From assembly GCA_938074605.1 (NCBI GenBank), contig CALJEI010000002.1:1-64000 (forward strand): DNA of 64,000 nt, in the 5' to 3' direction. This stretch comes from an uncultured Ignisphaera sp. (lineage in GTDB: Archaea; Thermoproteota; Thermoprotei_A; Sulfolobales; Ignisphaeraceae). Shown piece after piece: positions 44,707 through 53,614 of the stretch. Each line of letters opens with the position of its first letter. Within the stretch, counting starts at the first letter, position 1. The notes under the pieces are model-generated. The model ran no database searches and was not told the DNA's origin. It was given only the letters and a program-made list of their open reading frames with translations. The position numbers and the translations under genes are program-made.

Positions 44707-46668
44707 CTATGCAGAATGGCTGATTATAGCTATTACTGCTCCCTTTTTAGGCATGCTAAGCCCTATGGAGTTAGTACTAATGTGTATTTCTACATCCCCT
44801 CCAATTTTCTTAACATCCTTAATAGGCTTTGCTGAATATATTTGAACCTTCTTCTCATACCCATGATTAACCGCAATAACAATATTGCTTTCTCCTCCAT
44901 AGTACGTAATTACCTCAACCTCAGGGTTGTCGCATCTATAGGGCCTCTCGATGTTAGATTCAATAGCTATGGATTCATAGAGTCTATGGTAGCCTCTACC
45001 CCAATCAATAACCTCCTGCCTAGCTAATACCATATCTATTGGTATTAATGATAGATATGCCATTCCCATGCCTCTTCTAGCTCTAAATATAACTGGGTTT
45101 CCACTCCCATCAACAGCTATAGCATTAGCATCTACAGGTCTTGCAAGATATGTATATATAGGCTCAGGAATTTCTATCGTAATTCTGTCACCCTTTCTAA
45201 ATACGCCAAAGTTTCTTACAAATTCTATTGTCACTACACCAAAGAGTTTATATCCTACAGAGCCTGCCTCAAGAATATTCTCTACACCAAATATTTCCGT
45301 CCAGAGATGTGTTGGCGCTTCATGAAGTGCTCTAAGATTTGCAATCCCTCTTATAACTGATGTATAGACGTTTCCGCCACCTTCTATATAATTATAAATC
45401 TTTCTCCAAGTAGATGATAGTGCTACTATTGTTGAAGGCATTATAAGAAGCTTTTTACTCTTTACAGCTCTCTCTATGTCAAGCTCAAATACCATGGATG
45501 TTTGAAGGCCAGCTGCTGAAGATAGAATATATGCTCCTAATAATGGTTGTAGCAAAAGTTGAAAGTCGACAACGTTTTTATATCTTACAAATTCATAGTC
45601 TCTAAATATATAGAATGGCACTATAATCGAGGCGTCTGTAACTCTCTTAAACCGTATATGGAGGCCTATATCCTCAATCTCTTTAAGTTCTTCGGAAAAT
45701 CTCTTTACTATACTTGCTGCTGGCTTTAGCGAACCGTCTTTTCTAACTATACCAAATGCAAGTTCTAATGGTCTCCACTCATATGGAGGATCGCTTTCGT
45801 GTGGAAAATCTGAGAAACACCAAATAAATGCACCTGATGCTCCATGAGCTAAAGCCGTATATAATATCTCATTTATAAATCTTGCCTGGGACTCCTCTGA
45901 GAATTGATGGGTGCTAAAACCAAACTCTTCTAAAATGATAGGTACGTCACCGTCATTTGAAAACATTTCTAGTGCTGCACTATACATATATCCATGCCTT
46001 ATAATGTTGCTGTCATAGAGATATAGATGTGGGCCTACATAGTCAATAATGTCTCTAACATTTGGTGTCTCCTGCATATACTCATTTGGGATGTCGCCAG
46101 ACGATATTATATGATTTGGATCTATGCTCTTAACGGTCTTAGCAAAAGCCCTTAGAAGTGCTAGAGCCTCCTCTCTACACCCAGCTCTCTTAACAAGACT
46201 AATCTCATTACTTAAAATCCATCCACCGACGCCACCATGATCCTTAAATCTCTTTACAATAGCTTCAGCAAATCTACATGTTTTCTCAATACTAGATGGT
46301 GAATAGAGATCCTCGAACCTAGTCCATGGAATTCTCCAGTTTTTACCACTCATATGACCAACAATGAGACTTGCAAAACCTATAATGCCATTCATTTCTA
46401 AAATTTTCAGAAATTTATCAAGCTTTCCAAGAGAGGATTCACATACATTAGCATTTTCATCAGCAAAATCCTCATTCTTAATAAAAAATCTTACAGCTCT
46501 AATACCAAGTTCTCTCATAAGCTTAACATCATCAGCAATATCATTTTCATTCCAATCTCTCCACATTCTAATATTTGTTTTTCTCGGCCAGTAGTTTACA
46601 CCAAGTAGAAATCTAAACTTGTTATCAACTAATATAATATTTTCTCTTCTCTCCGTTCTCAAACACAT
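44707..46668 (-). CDS. GH5-like glycoside hydrolase (clan A, beta-mannanase type)
   Basis: This 653-residue protein has an N-terminal (beta/alpha)8 barrel like GH5 mannanases. It starts with FLLGVNYWPRKTNIRMW and contains LMRELGIRAVRFFI. The acid/base Glu is in GGWILSNEISLV (E155) and the nucleophile in VPIILEEFGFST (E247 or E248). The C-terminal 300 residues include a class-I-glutamine-amidotransferase-like region (LDIERAVKSKKLLIMPSTIV) often fused in such enzymes, then a beta domain. No signal peptide is seen. It would trim mannosides or glucosides inside the cell. It converges on the ABC-2 operon with six bases between stops. Confidence 0.75.
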   Translation of the reverse strand: MCLRTERRENIILVDNKFRFLLGVNYWPRKTNIRMWRDWNENDIADDVKLMRELGIRAVRFFIKNEDFADENANVCESSLGKLDKFLKILEMNGIIGFASLIVGHMSGKNWRIPWTRFEDLYSPSSIEKTCRFAEAIVKRFKDHGGVGGWILSNEISLVKRAGCREEALALLRAFAKTVKSIDPNHIISSGDIPNEYMQETPNVRDIIDYVGPHLYLYDSNIIRHGYMYSAALEMFSNDGDVPIILEEFGFSTHQFSEESQARFINEILYTALAHGASGAFIWCFSDFPHESDPPYEWRPLELAFGIVRKDGSLKPAASIVKRFSEELKEIEDIGLHIRFKRVTDASIIVPFYIFRDYEFVRYKNVVDFQLLLQPLLGAYILSSAAGLQTSMVFELDIERAVKSKKLLIMPSTIVALSSTWRKIYNYIEGGGNVYTSVIRGIANLRALHEAPTHLWTEIFGVENILEAGSVGYKLFGVVTIEFVRNFGVFRKGDRITIEIPEPIYTYLARPVDANAIAVDGSGNPVIFRARRGMGMAYLSLIPIDMVLARQEVIDWGRGYHRLYESIAIESNIERPYRCDNPEVEVITYYGGESNIVIAVNHGYEKKVQIYSAKPIKDVKKIGGDVEIHISTNSIGLSMPKKGAVIAIISHSA

Positions 46669-46813
46669 ATCACCTATATGCTATACAGAGCTTCAAAATA
46701 TAAATTTTTTTATTTGATGTTAAGCCAAAGAAAATCGCTTGATACATAACAGAGGTTAAAGATGGTAGTACGTATATTTGTTTTTTCTATAGTGCTAAAG
46801 CCGTTCACTTATC

Positions 46814-46829
46814 AATAAATATATTTATT
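46814..46829 (+). promoter_or_regulatory. Palindromic TATA box of the rhaB operon
   Basis: AATAAATATATTTATT is a perfect 16-base palindrome centred about 32 bases before the rhaB ATG. That spacing puts the transcript start only a few bases before the ATG, so the first gene of this operon may be translated from a leaderless or nearly leaderless mRNA. This fits the absence of a GGTG element in front of it. Confidence 0.5.
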
Positions 46830-46853
46830 CACTGACTATATAGTTGTTTTGGG

Positions 46854-48356
46854 ATGCATATGTTGGACGAATATGTTATACTTGGATTTGACATTGGTGC
46901 TAGTAGCTGTAGAGCTATGGTTGGTTTTATTAATGAAAAGGAGAAGAGGGTTGTTATTGAAGAGCTGTATAGATTTCCTAACTATATGGTTAGAGTAGGG
47001 GATAGTCTTTATTGGGATGTTTTAAGGATTTGGCATGAAATGAAACAAGCTATAAAGCTTGCGTATAGAAGGTATAGAGATAGTCTTGTCTCTATAGGTG
47101 TTGACACATGGGGTATAGATTTTGCTCTTCTTGATGAACGGGGGGAGCTGCTAGGTAATCCACATACATATAGAGATCCAAGAACTGAGGGTATGATGGA
47201 AGAAGTTCTTAGGATTATACCTAGGGAGAGACTATATGAGAGAACAGGAATACAGTTCATAAGAATAAATACGCTTTTCCAAATATACTCTATGGTTAAA
47301 GTTGGGGATCCTAAGCTTAAGATAGCAAAAACCTTTCTCATGATACCTGACCTCTTTAACTACTGGCTATCCGGAGTTGCCGTAGCCGAATATACAGAGG
47401 CAACCACATCCCAATTCTTAGATCCAGGTGCTAAAAAGTGGTGTTTTGATATTTTAGAAATTCTTGGTATTCCCATACACATATTTCCAGAGGTTGTAGA
47501 GCCTGGTACAAAGCTTGGAAAGATTGAACCTAGACTTGCTTCAGAGCTAGGCGTCTCTAGGGAGATAGAGATAGTTGCACCAGCAACTCACGATACAGCA
47601 TCAGCTATCGCAGCTGGGCCTATGATTGATGAAAATGCTGGTTACATAAGCTCTGGCACATGGTCTCTTGTAGGTGTTGAGCTTCCAGGACCGCTAATAA
47701 ATAGAAAGGCCATGGTATATAATTTCACTAATGAGGGTGGTGCATTCAATACTATTACATTTCTCAGAAATATACAGGGCATGTGGATTATAGAAGAAAT
47801 TAGAAGAGTATTAGCTGATAGAGGCCAAGACCTTTCATATGATGATATTCTTAGAATGGCTAGAGAAGCCAAAGCATTTAAAGCCTTCATAGACCCGGAC
47901 AGCGAAAGCTTTGTAGCACCAGAAGATATGATTAGCGCTATTACTAGATACCTCGAAGAGAGTGGGCAAGAAAAACCATCTAATTTAGGAGAACTCTTTA
48001 GAATTATATTCGAAAGTCTAGCACTAAAGTATAGGCTTGTATTTGAGCAGGCTGAGGACTTACTTGGGAGAAAACTAACACATATAAACATCTTTGGTGG
48101 TGGATCAAGAAACTGGCTTTTAAATCAATTAACAGCTAACTTTACAAATAAGATTGTCTATGCTGGTCCTGAGGAGGCAACTTCTATAGGCAATATACTT
48201 ATTCAAGCAGCTGGCTTAGGGATTATAGGTTCTTTAAAGGAGCTTAGAGAATATGTAAAGAATTCGTATCAAATAAAAGTATTTGAACCACAATACACGA
48301 GGGAGTATGAAGACGCCTATACAAGATTCTTAGACGTTATAAAGTATGGGTGGTAA
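46854..48356 (+). CDS. rhaB: Rhamnulokinase-type FGGY kinase
   Basis: The FGGY-family enzyme would phosphorylate L-rhamnulose, or a close ketose, at C1 using ATP. The phosphate-binding start is LGFDIGASSCRAMVG. SIGVDTWGIDFALLDERGEL and GNPHTYRDPRTEGMMEE are the hallmarks of RhaB rather than of xylulokinase. The C-terminal adenosine site includes INIFGGGSRNWLLNQLTA. Length (500) is normal. It is the first gene of an operon with a second FGGY kinase and a LarA-family protein. No rhamnose isomerase is recognised in the window. L-fuculose is an alternative substrate. Confidence 0.85.
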   Translation: MHMLDEYVILGFDIGASSCRAMVGFINEKEKRVVIEELYRFPNYMVRVGDSLYWDVLRIWHEMKQAIKLAYRRYRDSLVSIGVDTWGIDFALLDERGELLGNPHTYRDPRTEGMMEEVLRIIPRERLYERTGIQFIRINTLFQIYSMVKVGDPKLKIAKTFLMIPDLFNYWLSGVAVAEYTEATTSQFLDPGAKKWCFDILEILGIPIHIFPEVVEPGTKLGKIEPRLASELGVSREIEIVAPATHDTASAIAAGPMIDENAGYISSGTWSLVGVELPGPLINRKAMVYNFTNEGGAFNTITFLRNIQGMWIIEEIRRVLADRGQDLSYDDILRMAREAKAFKAFIDPDSESFVAPEDMISAITRYLEESGQEKPSNLGELFRIIFESLALKYRLVFEQAEDLLGRKLTHINIFGGGSRNWLLNQLTANFTNKIVYAGPEEATSIGNILIQAAGLGIIGSLKELREYVKNSYQIKVFEPQYTREYEDAYTRFLDVIKYGW

Positions 48357-48361
48357 AGCAC

Positions 48362-49828
48362 TTGAACAACTCCATACTGTTAATTGGTATAGATGTTGGT
48401 AGTAGTGGTATTAGGATAGAAATCTATAGTCCCGACGGTTTGTTAATAGCTATTGGTAGGGAGTCTATAGCTAGTCAGGATGCTGGCGAGTGGTTAAGAG
48501 CTATAGAGGTTGCAATGCCTTCTATAGTTAAGGAGTGTCGAAACTGTGAAAAATATGTTTCGGTGGACAGTACATCTGGCACATACATACCTACCGACAT
48601 GTATGGTAACCCCTTAACAAAACCCGTTATGTATTATGAAAAACTGCCAGAGACGTACAATAAAATCAAGTCTTTACCATCAATAGAAGCCCTCTCTAAA
48701 AAGGGTGTTATTGTAGATCCTGCTTCACCACTTGTAAAACTCTATCACATGAAGCTACATAGTCCTAATCTCTATAACAAAACCAGGTGGATAGTTCCAG
48801 CAGCAACGTGGATTCTCTATAAATTATGTTTAAAGGAAGGTGAAGTATGGAGCGACATAGAAACAGACTATACAAATGCTTTAAAATTTGGTCTAGATAT
48901 ACTATCAGAGTCGCCAAAATGGTTTATAGAAGTCTTTCAAGAGCTTGGCCTAGATGTAGCTAAAATGCCTAGACCTACGGCATGTGGAGAACATATATGT
49001 GAGGCTTCAGGTAAATATGCTGAGAGACTTGGTCTATTGCAAGCTAAAGTATTTCACGGTATGACAGATGGAAATGCTTCTGCACTAGCTGGAGGAGCGC
49101 TTAAGGTAGGCGACGTAAATATCTATAGCGGTACCACCACCGTACCTAAAATCGTCACGGACAAACTTATTCTACATCCAGCTATATACTACCATATACA
49201 TCCCATAAAGGGTTATTTAGCAGGAGCTGCTACAGGTTTTACAGGAGCGTTTCTAACATGGTTTACCGAAAAAATTTTTGGAATACCTATAGAAGAGGCA
49301 TTTAGGTATATGGAAAATATAGCGGCTGGAACAGAATACCTATTTCTTCCACCAGGCGACAGAAGCCCTTTCTATAATCCTCTAATGAATGCTGCATTAA
49401 TAAATCTTAAGATTGTTGATGAACCAAGAACATCACTTATTGGAAGAATTTTAAGAAGTATAGTACTAGGGATTACACTTATGGAAAATAGCTATGTTGA
49501 GTTATTTGAAAATCTATTCAATGTTGAGATTGACCGCATAAGATTAACAGGTGGTGGAACAAAATCAAGACTATGGAATTTAATAAGGGCATCAATATAT
49601 GGTAGAAGGGTTGAGATATATGGGGATTTAGTTGGTTTAGGAACGCTAATCCCTATGATGATTCGATCAAAACTCTATTCCAGCATAGAAGAGGTTGAGA
49701 AGAGATTTTTAAGACCTTTAGATATTGTAGAACCTGACGAATCTCTGGCTAACGCCTATAAAAACCTTAAGAACATATTTACACGTATCTGGGGAGATCT
49801 CCAGATAGTATACCAGCACTTAGGGTAG
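48362..49828 (+). CDS. FGGY-family carbohydrate kinase, substrate unknown
   Basis: This FGGY kinase of about 488 residues has the start motif LLIGIDVGSSGIRIEIYSPD, VSVDSTSGTYIPTD as the active-site loop, and RIRLTGGGTKSRLWNLIRA near the adenosine site. It is clearly divergent from rhamnulokinase and xylulokinase. The start is probably TTG 48362, seven bases after GGGTGGT; a GTG at 48350 would overlap rhaB. It is the second gene of the operon. Two different kinases together suggest two ketose substrates, or one acting on a different carbon. Confidence 0.8.
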   Translation: MNNSILLIGIDVGSSGIRIEIYSPDGLLIAIGRESIASQDAGEWLRAIEVAMPSIVKECRNCEKYVSVDSTSGTYIPTDMYGNPLTKPVMYYEKLPETYNKIKSLPSIEALSKKGVIVDPASPLVKLYHMKLHSPNLYNKTRWIVPAATWILYKLCLKEGEVWSDIETDYTNALKFGLDILSESPKWFIEVFQELGLDVAKMPRPTACGEHICEASGKYAERLGLLQAKVFHGMTDGNASALAGGALKVGDVNIYSGTTTVPKIVTDKLILHPAIYYHIHPIKGYLAGAATGFTGAFLTWFTEKIFGIPIEEAFRYMENIAAGTEYLFLPPGDRSPFYNPLMNAALINLKIVDEPRTSLIGRILRSIVLGITLMENSYVELFENLFNVEIDRIRLTGGGTKSRLWNLIRASIYGRRVEIYGDLVGLGTLIPMMIRSKLYSSIEEVEKRFLRPLDIVEPDESLANAYKNLKNIFTRIWGDLQIVYQHLG

Positions 49829-49856
49829 AGATAGCTATATATTGTAGGTAATTATC

Positions 49857-51131
49857 ATGACAACCATTACGTTTCCCTATGGTAAAAAATATTTAGAGAT
49901 TGATTTAGTAGGTGGTAAAATATTTACTGTATATTCAAGAGTTGTTAGAGGGGTGTCTGATACAGAGGCATTTAAACTAATTGATAATTCTCTAGATAAA
50001 CCCATAGCATCTAAAAGAATTGAAGAAACTATAGATGTTAGTTCAAGGATTGCAATACTTATAACTGATAAAACTAGGGCTACACCAAATAAGATTCTAT
50101 TAGAGAGAATATTATTTAGGCTTAGAGGAGTAGGCGTTCCAAGAGATAACATTAGAATCATTATTGCAACTGGTCTTCACAAATCCCATACATATAACGA
50201 TATTGTAGAACTTATTGGTAGTGATATAGCAAGTGAATATAATGTTGAAAGCCATGACGCAGATAATGATAAAAATCTTGTATATCTTGGTATGACATCT
50301 TATGGAACAAAAGTCTATGTAAATAGGGTGGTTGTAGACTCTCACGTAGTTATTGGTATAGGTCTTCTAGAACCTCACTTTTTTGCTGGATATAGTGGTG
50401 GTAGAAAGCTTATTTTACCAGGTGTAGCTGGCGCCAATACTATTTACCAAAATCATGGGTATAAAATGCTTAGTAGTCCTAGGGCTGACTATGGATTTTT
50501 GGAGGGGAATCCTGTTCATGAGGATATGGTTGAAGCTTCAAAACTTGTTAAAAGCTATAGATACATACTACATGTTATTCTAGATAAAAATAAGAGAATA
50601 GTGAATGCATTTGCTGGTGATGTATATGAGGCGCATAGAGCTGGCGCTGAAGTTTTAGATAGATATGTAAGAATTGAAGTACCCTATGAAGGAGATGTAG
50701 TTATAGTATCGAATGGCGGTTATCCATTGGATAGAGATTTATATCAAGCCGTAAAGGGTATGGTAACTGCCTCCAGAGTTACAAAAAGAGGTGGCGTGAT
50801 AGTGATGCTCTCTGAATGTATAGATGGTGTAGGGCATGAACATTTTAGAGAACTAGCATCAATCAGTAGTAATCCAATGGAGATTCTCAGACATATTGAG
50901 TTAAATGAGCCTTTAAGAGATCAGTGGCAGGTTCAAAAACTGATGCAAGTTCTTTTAAAGAATAAAGTTATAGTTGTAACAAAAAATATTAGTCATAGCG
51001 TTTTAGAAGAAATGAATTTTATTCCAGCATCAGATACTAGAGAGGCTATTGAATTAGCGTGTAGGGAAACATCATGTGATAAAATTATAGCAATACCTGA
51101 AGGCCCCTATGTAATTCCATCACTAAAATAG
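49857..51131 (+). CDS. larA: LarA-family nickel-pincer racemase
   Basis: LarA racemises lactate using a nickel-pincer nucleotide bound to lysine. This protein is 424 residues long, the length I recall for Lactobacillus LarA. The key residues fall at the same numbers: H108 in ATGLHKSHT, H174 in GLLEPHFFAG, K184 in SGGRKLILPG and H200 in IYQNHGYKM. The nickel-binding and hydride-relay positions are therefore complete, and the enzyme should be active. It lies 28 bases after the second kinase in the same operon. LarB, LarC and LarE, needed to make the cofactor, are not in the window. Other hydroxyacid racemases of the family are an alternative. Confidence 0.85.
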   Translation: MTTITFPYGKKYLEIDLVGGKIFTVYSRVVRGVSDTEAFKLIDNSLDKPIASKRIEETIDVSSRIAILITDKTRATPNKILLERILFRLRGVGVPRDNIRIIIATGLHKSHTYNDIVELIGSDIASEYNVESHDADNDKNLVYLGMTSYGTKVYVNRVVVDSHVVIGIGLLEPHFFAGYSGGRKLILPGVAGANTIYQNHGYKMLSSPRADYGFLEGNPVHEDMVEASKLVKSYRYILHVILDKNKRIVNAFAGDVYEAHRAGAEVLDRYVRIEVPYEGDVVIVSNGGYPLDRDLYQAVKGMVTASRVTKRGGVIVMLSECIDGVGHEHFRELASISSNPMEILRHIELNEPLRDQWQVQKLMQVLLKNKVIVVTKNISHSVLEEMNFIPASDTREAIELACRETSCDKIIAIPEGPYVIPSLK

Positions 51132-51316
51132 TGAATTAGCTACAAATAGTCTTTAGATACCAACTTTACCTATTGATATTCTCTATACCTATAAGCCTTA
51201 ACCTCTACTAAAAATCCTCATTAATCTACGATGTTTCTTTAATAAAAATTGTAAAATGAGGTTAGAAAAGTTAACCTAATAAATCTATTATAATTTTCCT
51301 CTTTTTAGGTATCTAT

Positions 51317-52855
51317 CTAGTACCTATATAGGTAGTTAATTTCTTTAAATATATCATTTAATGCTAAATAGCTTCTTCTAAATATGTCTAGCATTTTTCT
51401 ATAGATGTTTACTTCAGTGGGTGTTGGGCGGTATAGCTGTTGAGGTGTATTAATATATTTAGATTCCCTTAGGCTGCTATATATTTTAATTGCATATGCT
51501 GCTGTTATGCATGCTCCTAAAGCTGCTACCTCCTCCCTATACTTTAATACTGCAATCTCTTTGTTATATACATTAGAGAACACCTCTGGCCATAGACTGC
51601 TTTTAGCACCTCCACCAGCTAGAGCTATTGGCTCCTTAATAACTATACCATTCTCTATAAAACTTAGCATAATTAGTCCTAGATTAAATGCTACGCCCTC
51701 TAGAATAGCTCTAGCTATATCGCTACGGCTATGACTAAGTGTAAGACCTATTAAAACTCCACGAGCATATGGAGACCACCAGGGCGATCTCTCGCCCATG
51801 AGGTAGGGTAGGAAGAGAAGCCCGTTTGCTCCTGGCGGTGATCTTCTAGCCTCACGATCAATTAATTCATACTCTGAGATGCCTAAGAGATTTGCTGTTA
51901 GTTTTTCTAAAAGAAATATATTATCACGAAACCACCTAAGAGCTGCACCAGCTGTCTGCATTGTTCCTGTAGGTGTATAGAGTGTTGGCTCTATATAGAC
52001 CATGTTAAAGAATCTCATAGATTTATCTAGAATAGGTTCGCTGGTTAATGTTGAAAGCCATGAAGATGCTCCAAGGTAGATGTAAGTATCATATGGATCT
52101 GTAGCAGTTGCACCTACTGCTGTACATATTCCATCGCCACACCCTATAACTACAGGCAATCTATGGTGAAGCCCAAGACCGTGAGCAATATTACTGTCAA
52201 TCTCACCAACGACTGCCGTTGAAGGTTTTATTATAGGAAGTTTATCTACATCAACGCCAATTTCTTGTAACATTTGTAATGCCCAGCCTTTCTTTCTAAT
52301 ATCAAGCATTCCTGTAAGTGAAGCATCAGAATAATCTGTTTGAAATGTACCTGTAAGTCTAGCTACTATATAGTCCTTAGGCTGTAGAAATAGGTATACC
52401 CCATTATAAAGGGCAGGTCTATTTCTCTTCAACCACAGGATTTTTGCCACAGGATATGTTGGGCTTAATCTATTGCCTGTTATACTATAGAAGTCATATT
52501 CGCCAAATTTATTTCTAATATATTCTACTTCTTCAGTACTCCTCTGATCCATCCAAATGATTGCATTATCTAAGGCATTACCATTTCTATCAATTGGTAA
52601 GCATGCCATCATCTGCCCACTAAAGCTTATAGCCTCAATATCATCTGGTTTTACCTTTTTCAATAACCTCTTTGTAGATTCTATAAAAGCATTCCACCAG
52701 TCATCAGGTTTCTGTTCAGCCCAAAGCAGTTTAGGATGATATGTTGGGTATTCAACTATAGTGGAATCCACTATACTCTGATTCTCTACATTGAATAGAA
52801 CTGCCTTATCACCTGTAGTACCAATATCGTGCACAAGAATATATCTACCACACAT
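51317..52855 (-). CDS. FGGY carbohydrate kinase, xylulokinase-like
   Basis: A third FGGY kinase of about 512 residues. VHDIGTTGDKAVLFNVENQS is the start motif, SFSGQMMACLPIDRNGN and IIWMDQRSTEEVEYI the xylulokinase-type substrate loop, and ALAGGGAKSSLWPEVFSNVY the adenosine region. Its closest class is XylB (D-xylulose to xylulose-5-phosphate). The ATG at 52855 begins two bases after the stop of the transaldolase-like gene. A longer frame from TTG 52882 overlaps that gene by 25 bases. It is the third gene of a binding protein-transaldolase-kinase operon, which supports a pentose or related sugar. Confidence 0.83.
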   Translation of the reverse strand: MCGRYILVHDIGTTGDKAVLFNVENQSIVDSTIVEYPTYHPKLLWAEQKPDDWWNAFIESTKRLLKKVKPDDIEAISFSGQMMACLPIDRNGNALDNAIIWMDQRSTEEVEYIRNKFGEYDFYSITGNRLSPTYPVAKILWLKRNRPALYNGVYLFLQPKDYIVARLTGTFQTDYSDASLTGMLDIRKKGWALQMLQEIGVDVDKLPIIKPSTAVVGEIDSNIAHGLGLHHRLPVVIGCGDGICTAVGATATDPYDTYIYLGASSWLSTLTSEPILDKSMRFFNMVYIEPTLYTPTGTMQTAGAALRWFRDNIFLLEKLTANLLGISEYELIDREARRSPPGANGLLFLPYLMGERSPWWSPYARGVLIGLTLSHSRSDIARAILEGVAFNLGLIMLSFIENGIVIKEPIALAGGGAKSSLWPEVFSNVYNKEIAVLKYREEVAALGACITAAYAIKIYSSLRESKYINTPQQLYRPTPTEVNIYRKMLDIFRRSYLALNDIFKEINYLYRY

Positions 52856-52857
52856 AG

Positions 52858-53511
52858 TTATTCTACCGTAATATCTTTCCAAATTTCATTCATCTGATTA
52901 ATTACCCTATTTGATACTACAGAGTCTACAATACTTTTAAGGAGGGAATATTTAACTGTAACACAGTCGGCGCCTACCATAAATGCATTAACAAGCTGTA
53001 TAGGAGTTCTAATACTTGCTGCTAATACCAATGTTTTAACTTTATGAACTCTATATACCTCTACAATCGCCCTAACAACATCTATACCACTATAACCAGA
53101 TTCATCAACTCTCGCTACAAATGGTGCTACATAATCAACGCCGAGTAGTGCTGCCACAATAGCTTGTTCAACGTTTGTTATAGCTGTAGCCGTTATTTTT
53201 ACGCCCATCTCCTTCAATACCTTCATAGCCTTGACACCCTCACTATGCATTGGTATTTTAATTACAATTTTCTTAGGATCAATATCATAGATTATAGTAG
53301 CATTCTTTACATACTCATCACAGTTTCTTCCAGGAACTTGTACATGAAATTCATTACCTATATATGGAAGAAGCTCCGTAACAAGTTTCTTTAACGAAGT
53401 TTTCAAGCCATTACTAAATATAAACGGATTTGATGTAACACCATATACAAAACCACTTCCTATGGCTTCAATAATTTCGTTTTTTACGATACTATCTACA
53501 TAAAGTCTCAC
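52858..53511 (-). CDS. Transaldolase-like protein, FSA/TalC type
   Basis: This Schiff-base aldolase of 217 residues belongs to the fructose-6-phosphate aldolase/short transaldolase family. LYVDSIVKNEIIEAIGSGFV and GVTSNPFIFSNG are the N-terminal signatures. The catalytic lysine is K85 in IVIKIPMHSEG, the same number as in Escherichia coli FSA. AASIRTPIQLVNAFMVGADC follows the family. It moves dihydroxyacetone or cleaves ketose phosphates, so it fits downstream of a sugar kinase. The GTG start follows GGTG by six bases. It lies between the sugar-binding protein and the xylulokinase-like gene. Confidence 0.87.
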   Translation of the reverse strand: MRLYVDSIVKNEIIEAIGSGFVYGVTSNPFIFSNGLKTSLKKLVTELLPYIGNEFHVQVPGRNCDEYVKNATIIYDIDPKKIVIKIPMHSEGVKAMKVLKEMGVKITATAITNVEQAIVAALLGVDYVAPFVARVDESGYSGIDVVRAIVEVYRVHKVKTLVLAASIRTPIQLVNAFMVGADCVTVKYSLLKSIVDSVVSNRVINQMNEIWKDITVE

Positions 53512-53614
53512 AAATTACACCAATCATATTTCATATGATGCTGTTATTTAATAATTTATGAAAAGAAGCAAATTTAAGTTATGGGTTTAAAAAATATTTT
53601 TAATTTTAAGCTAT

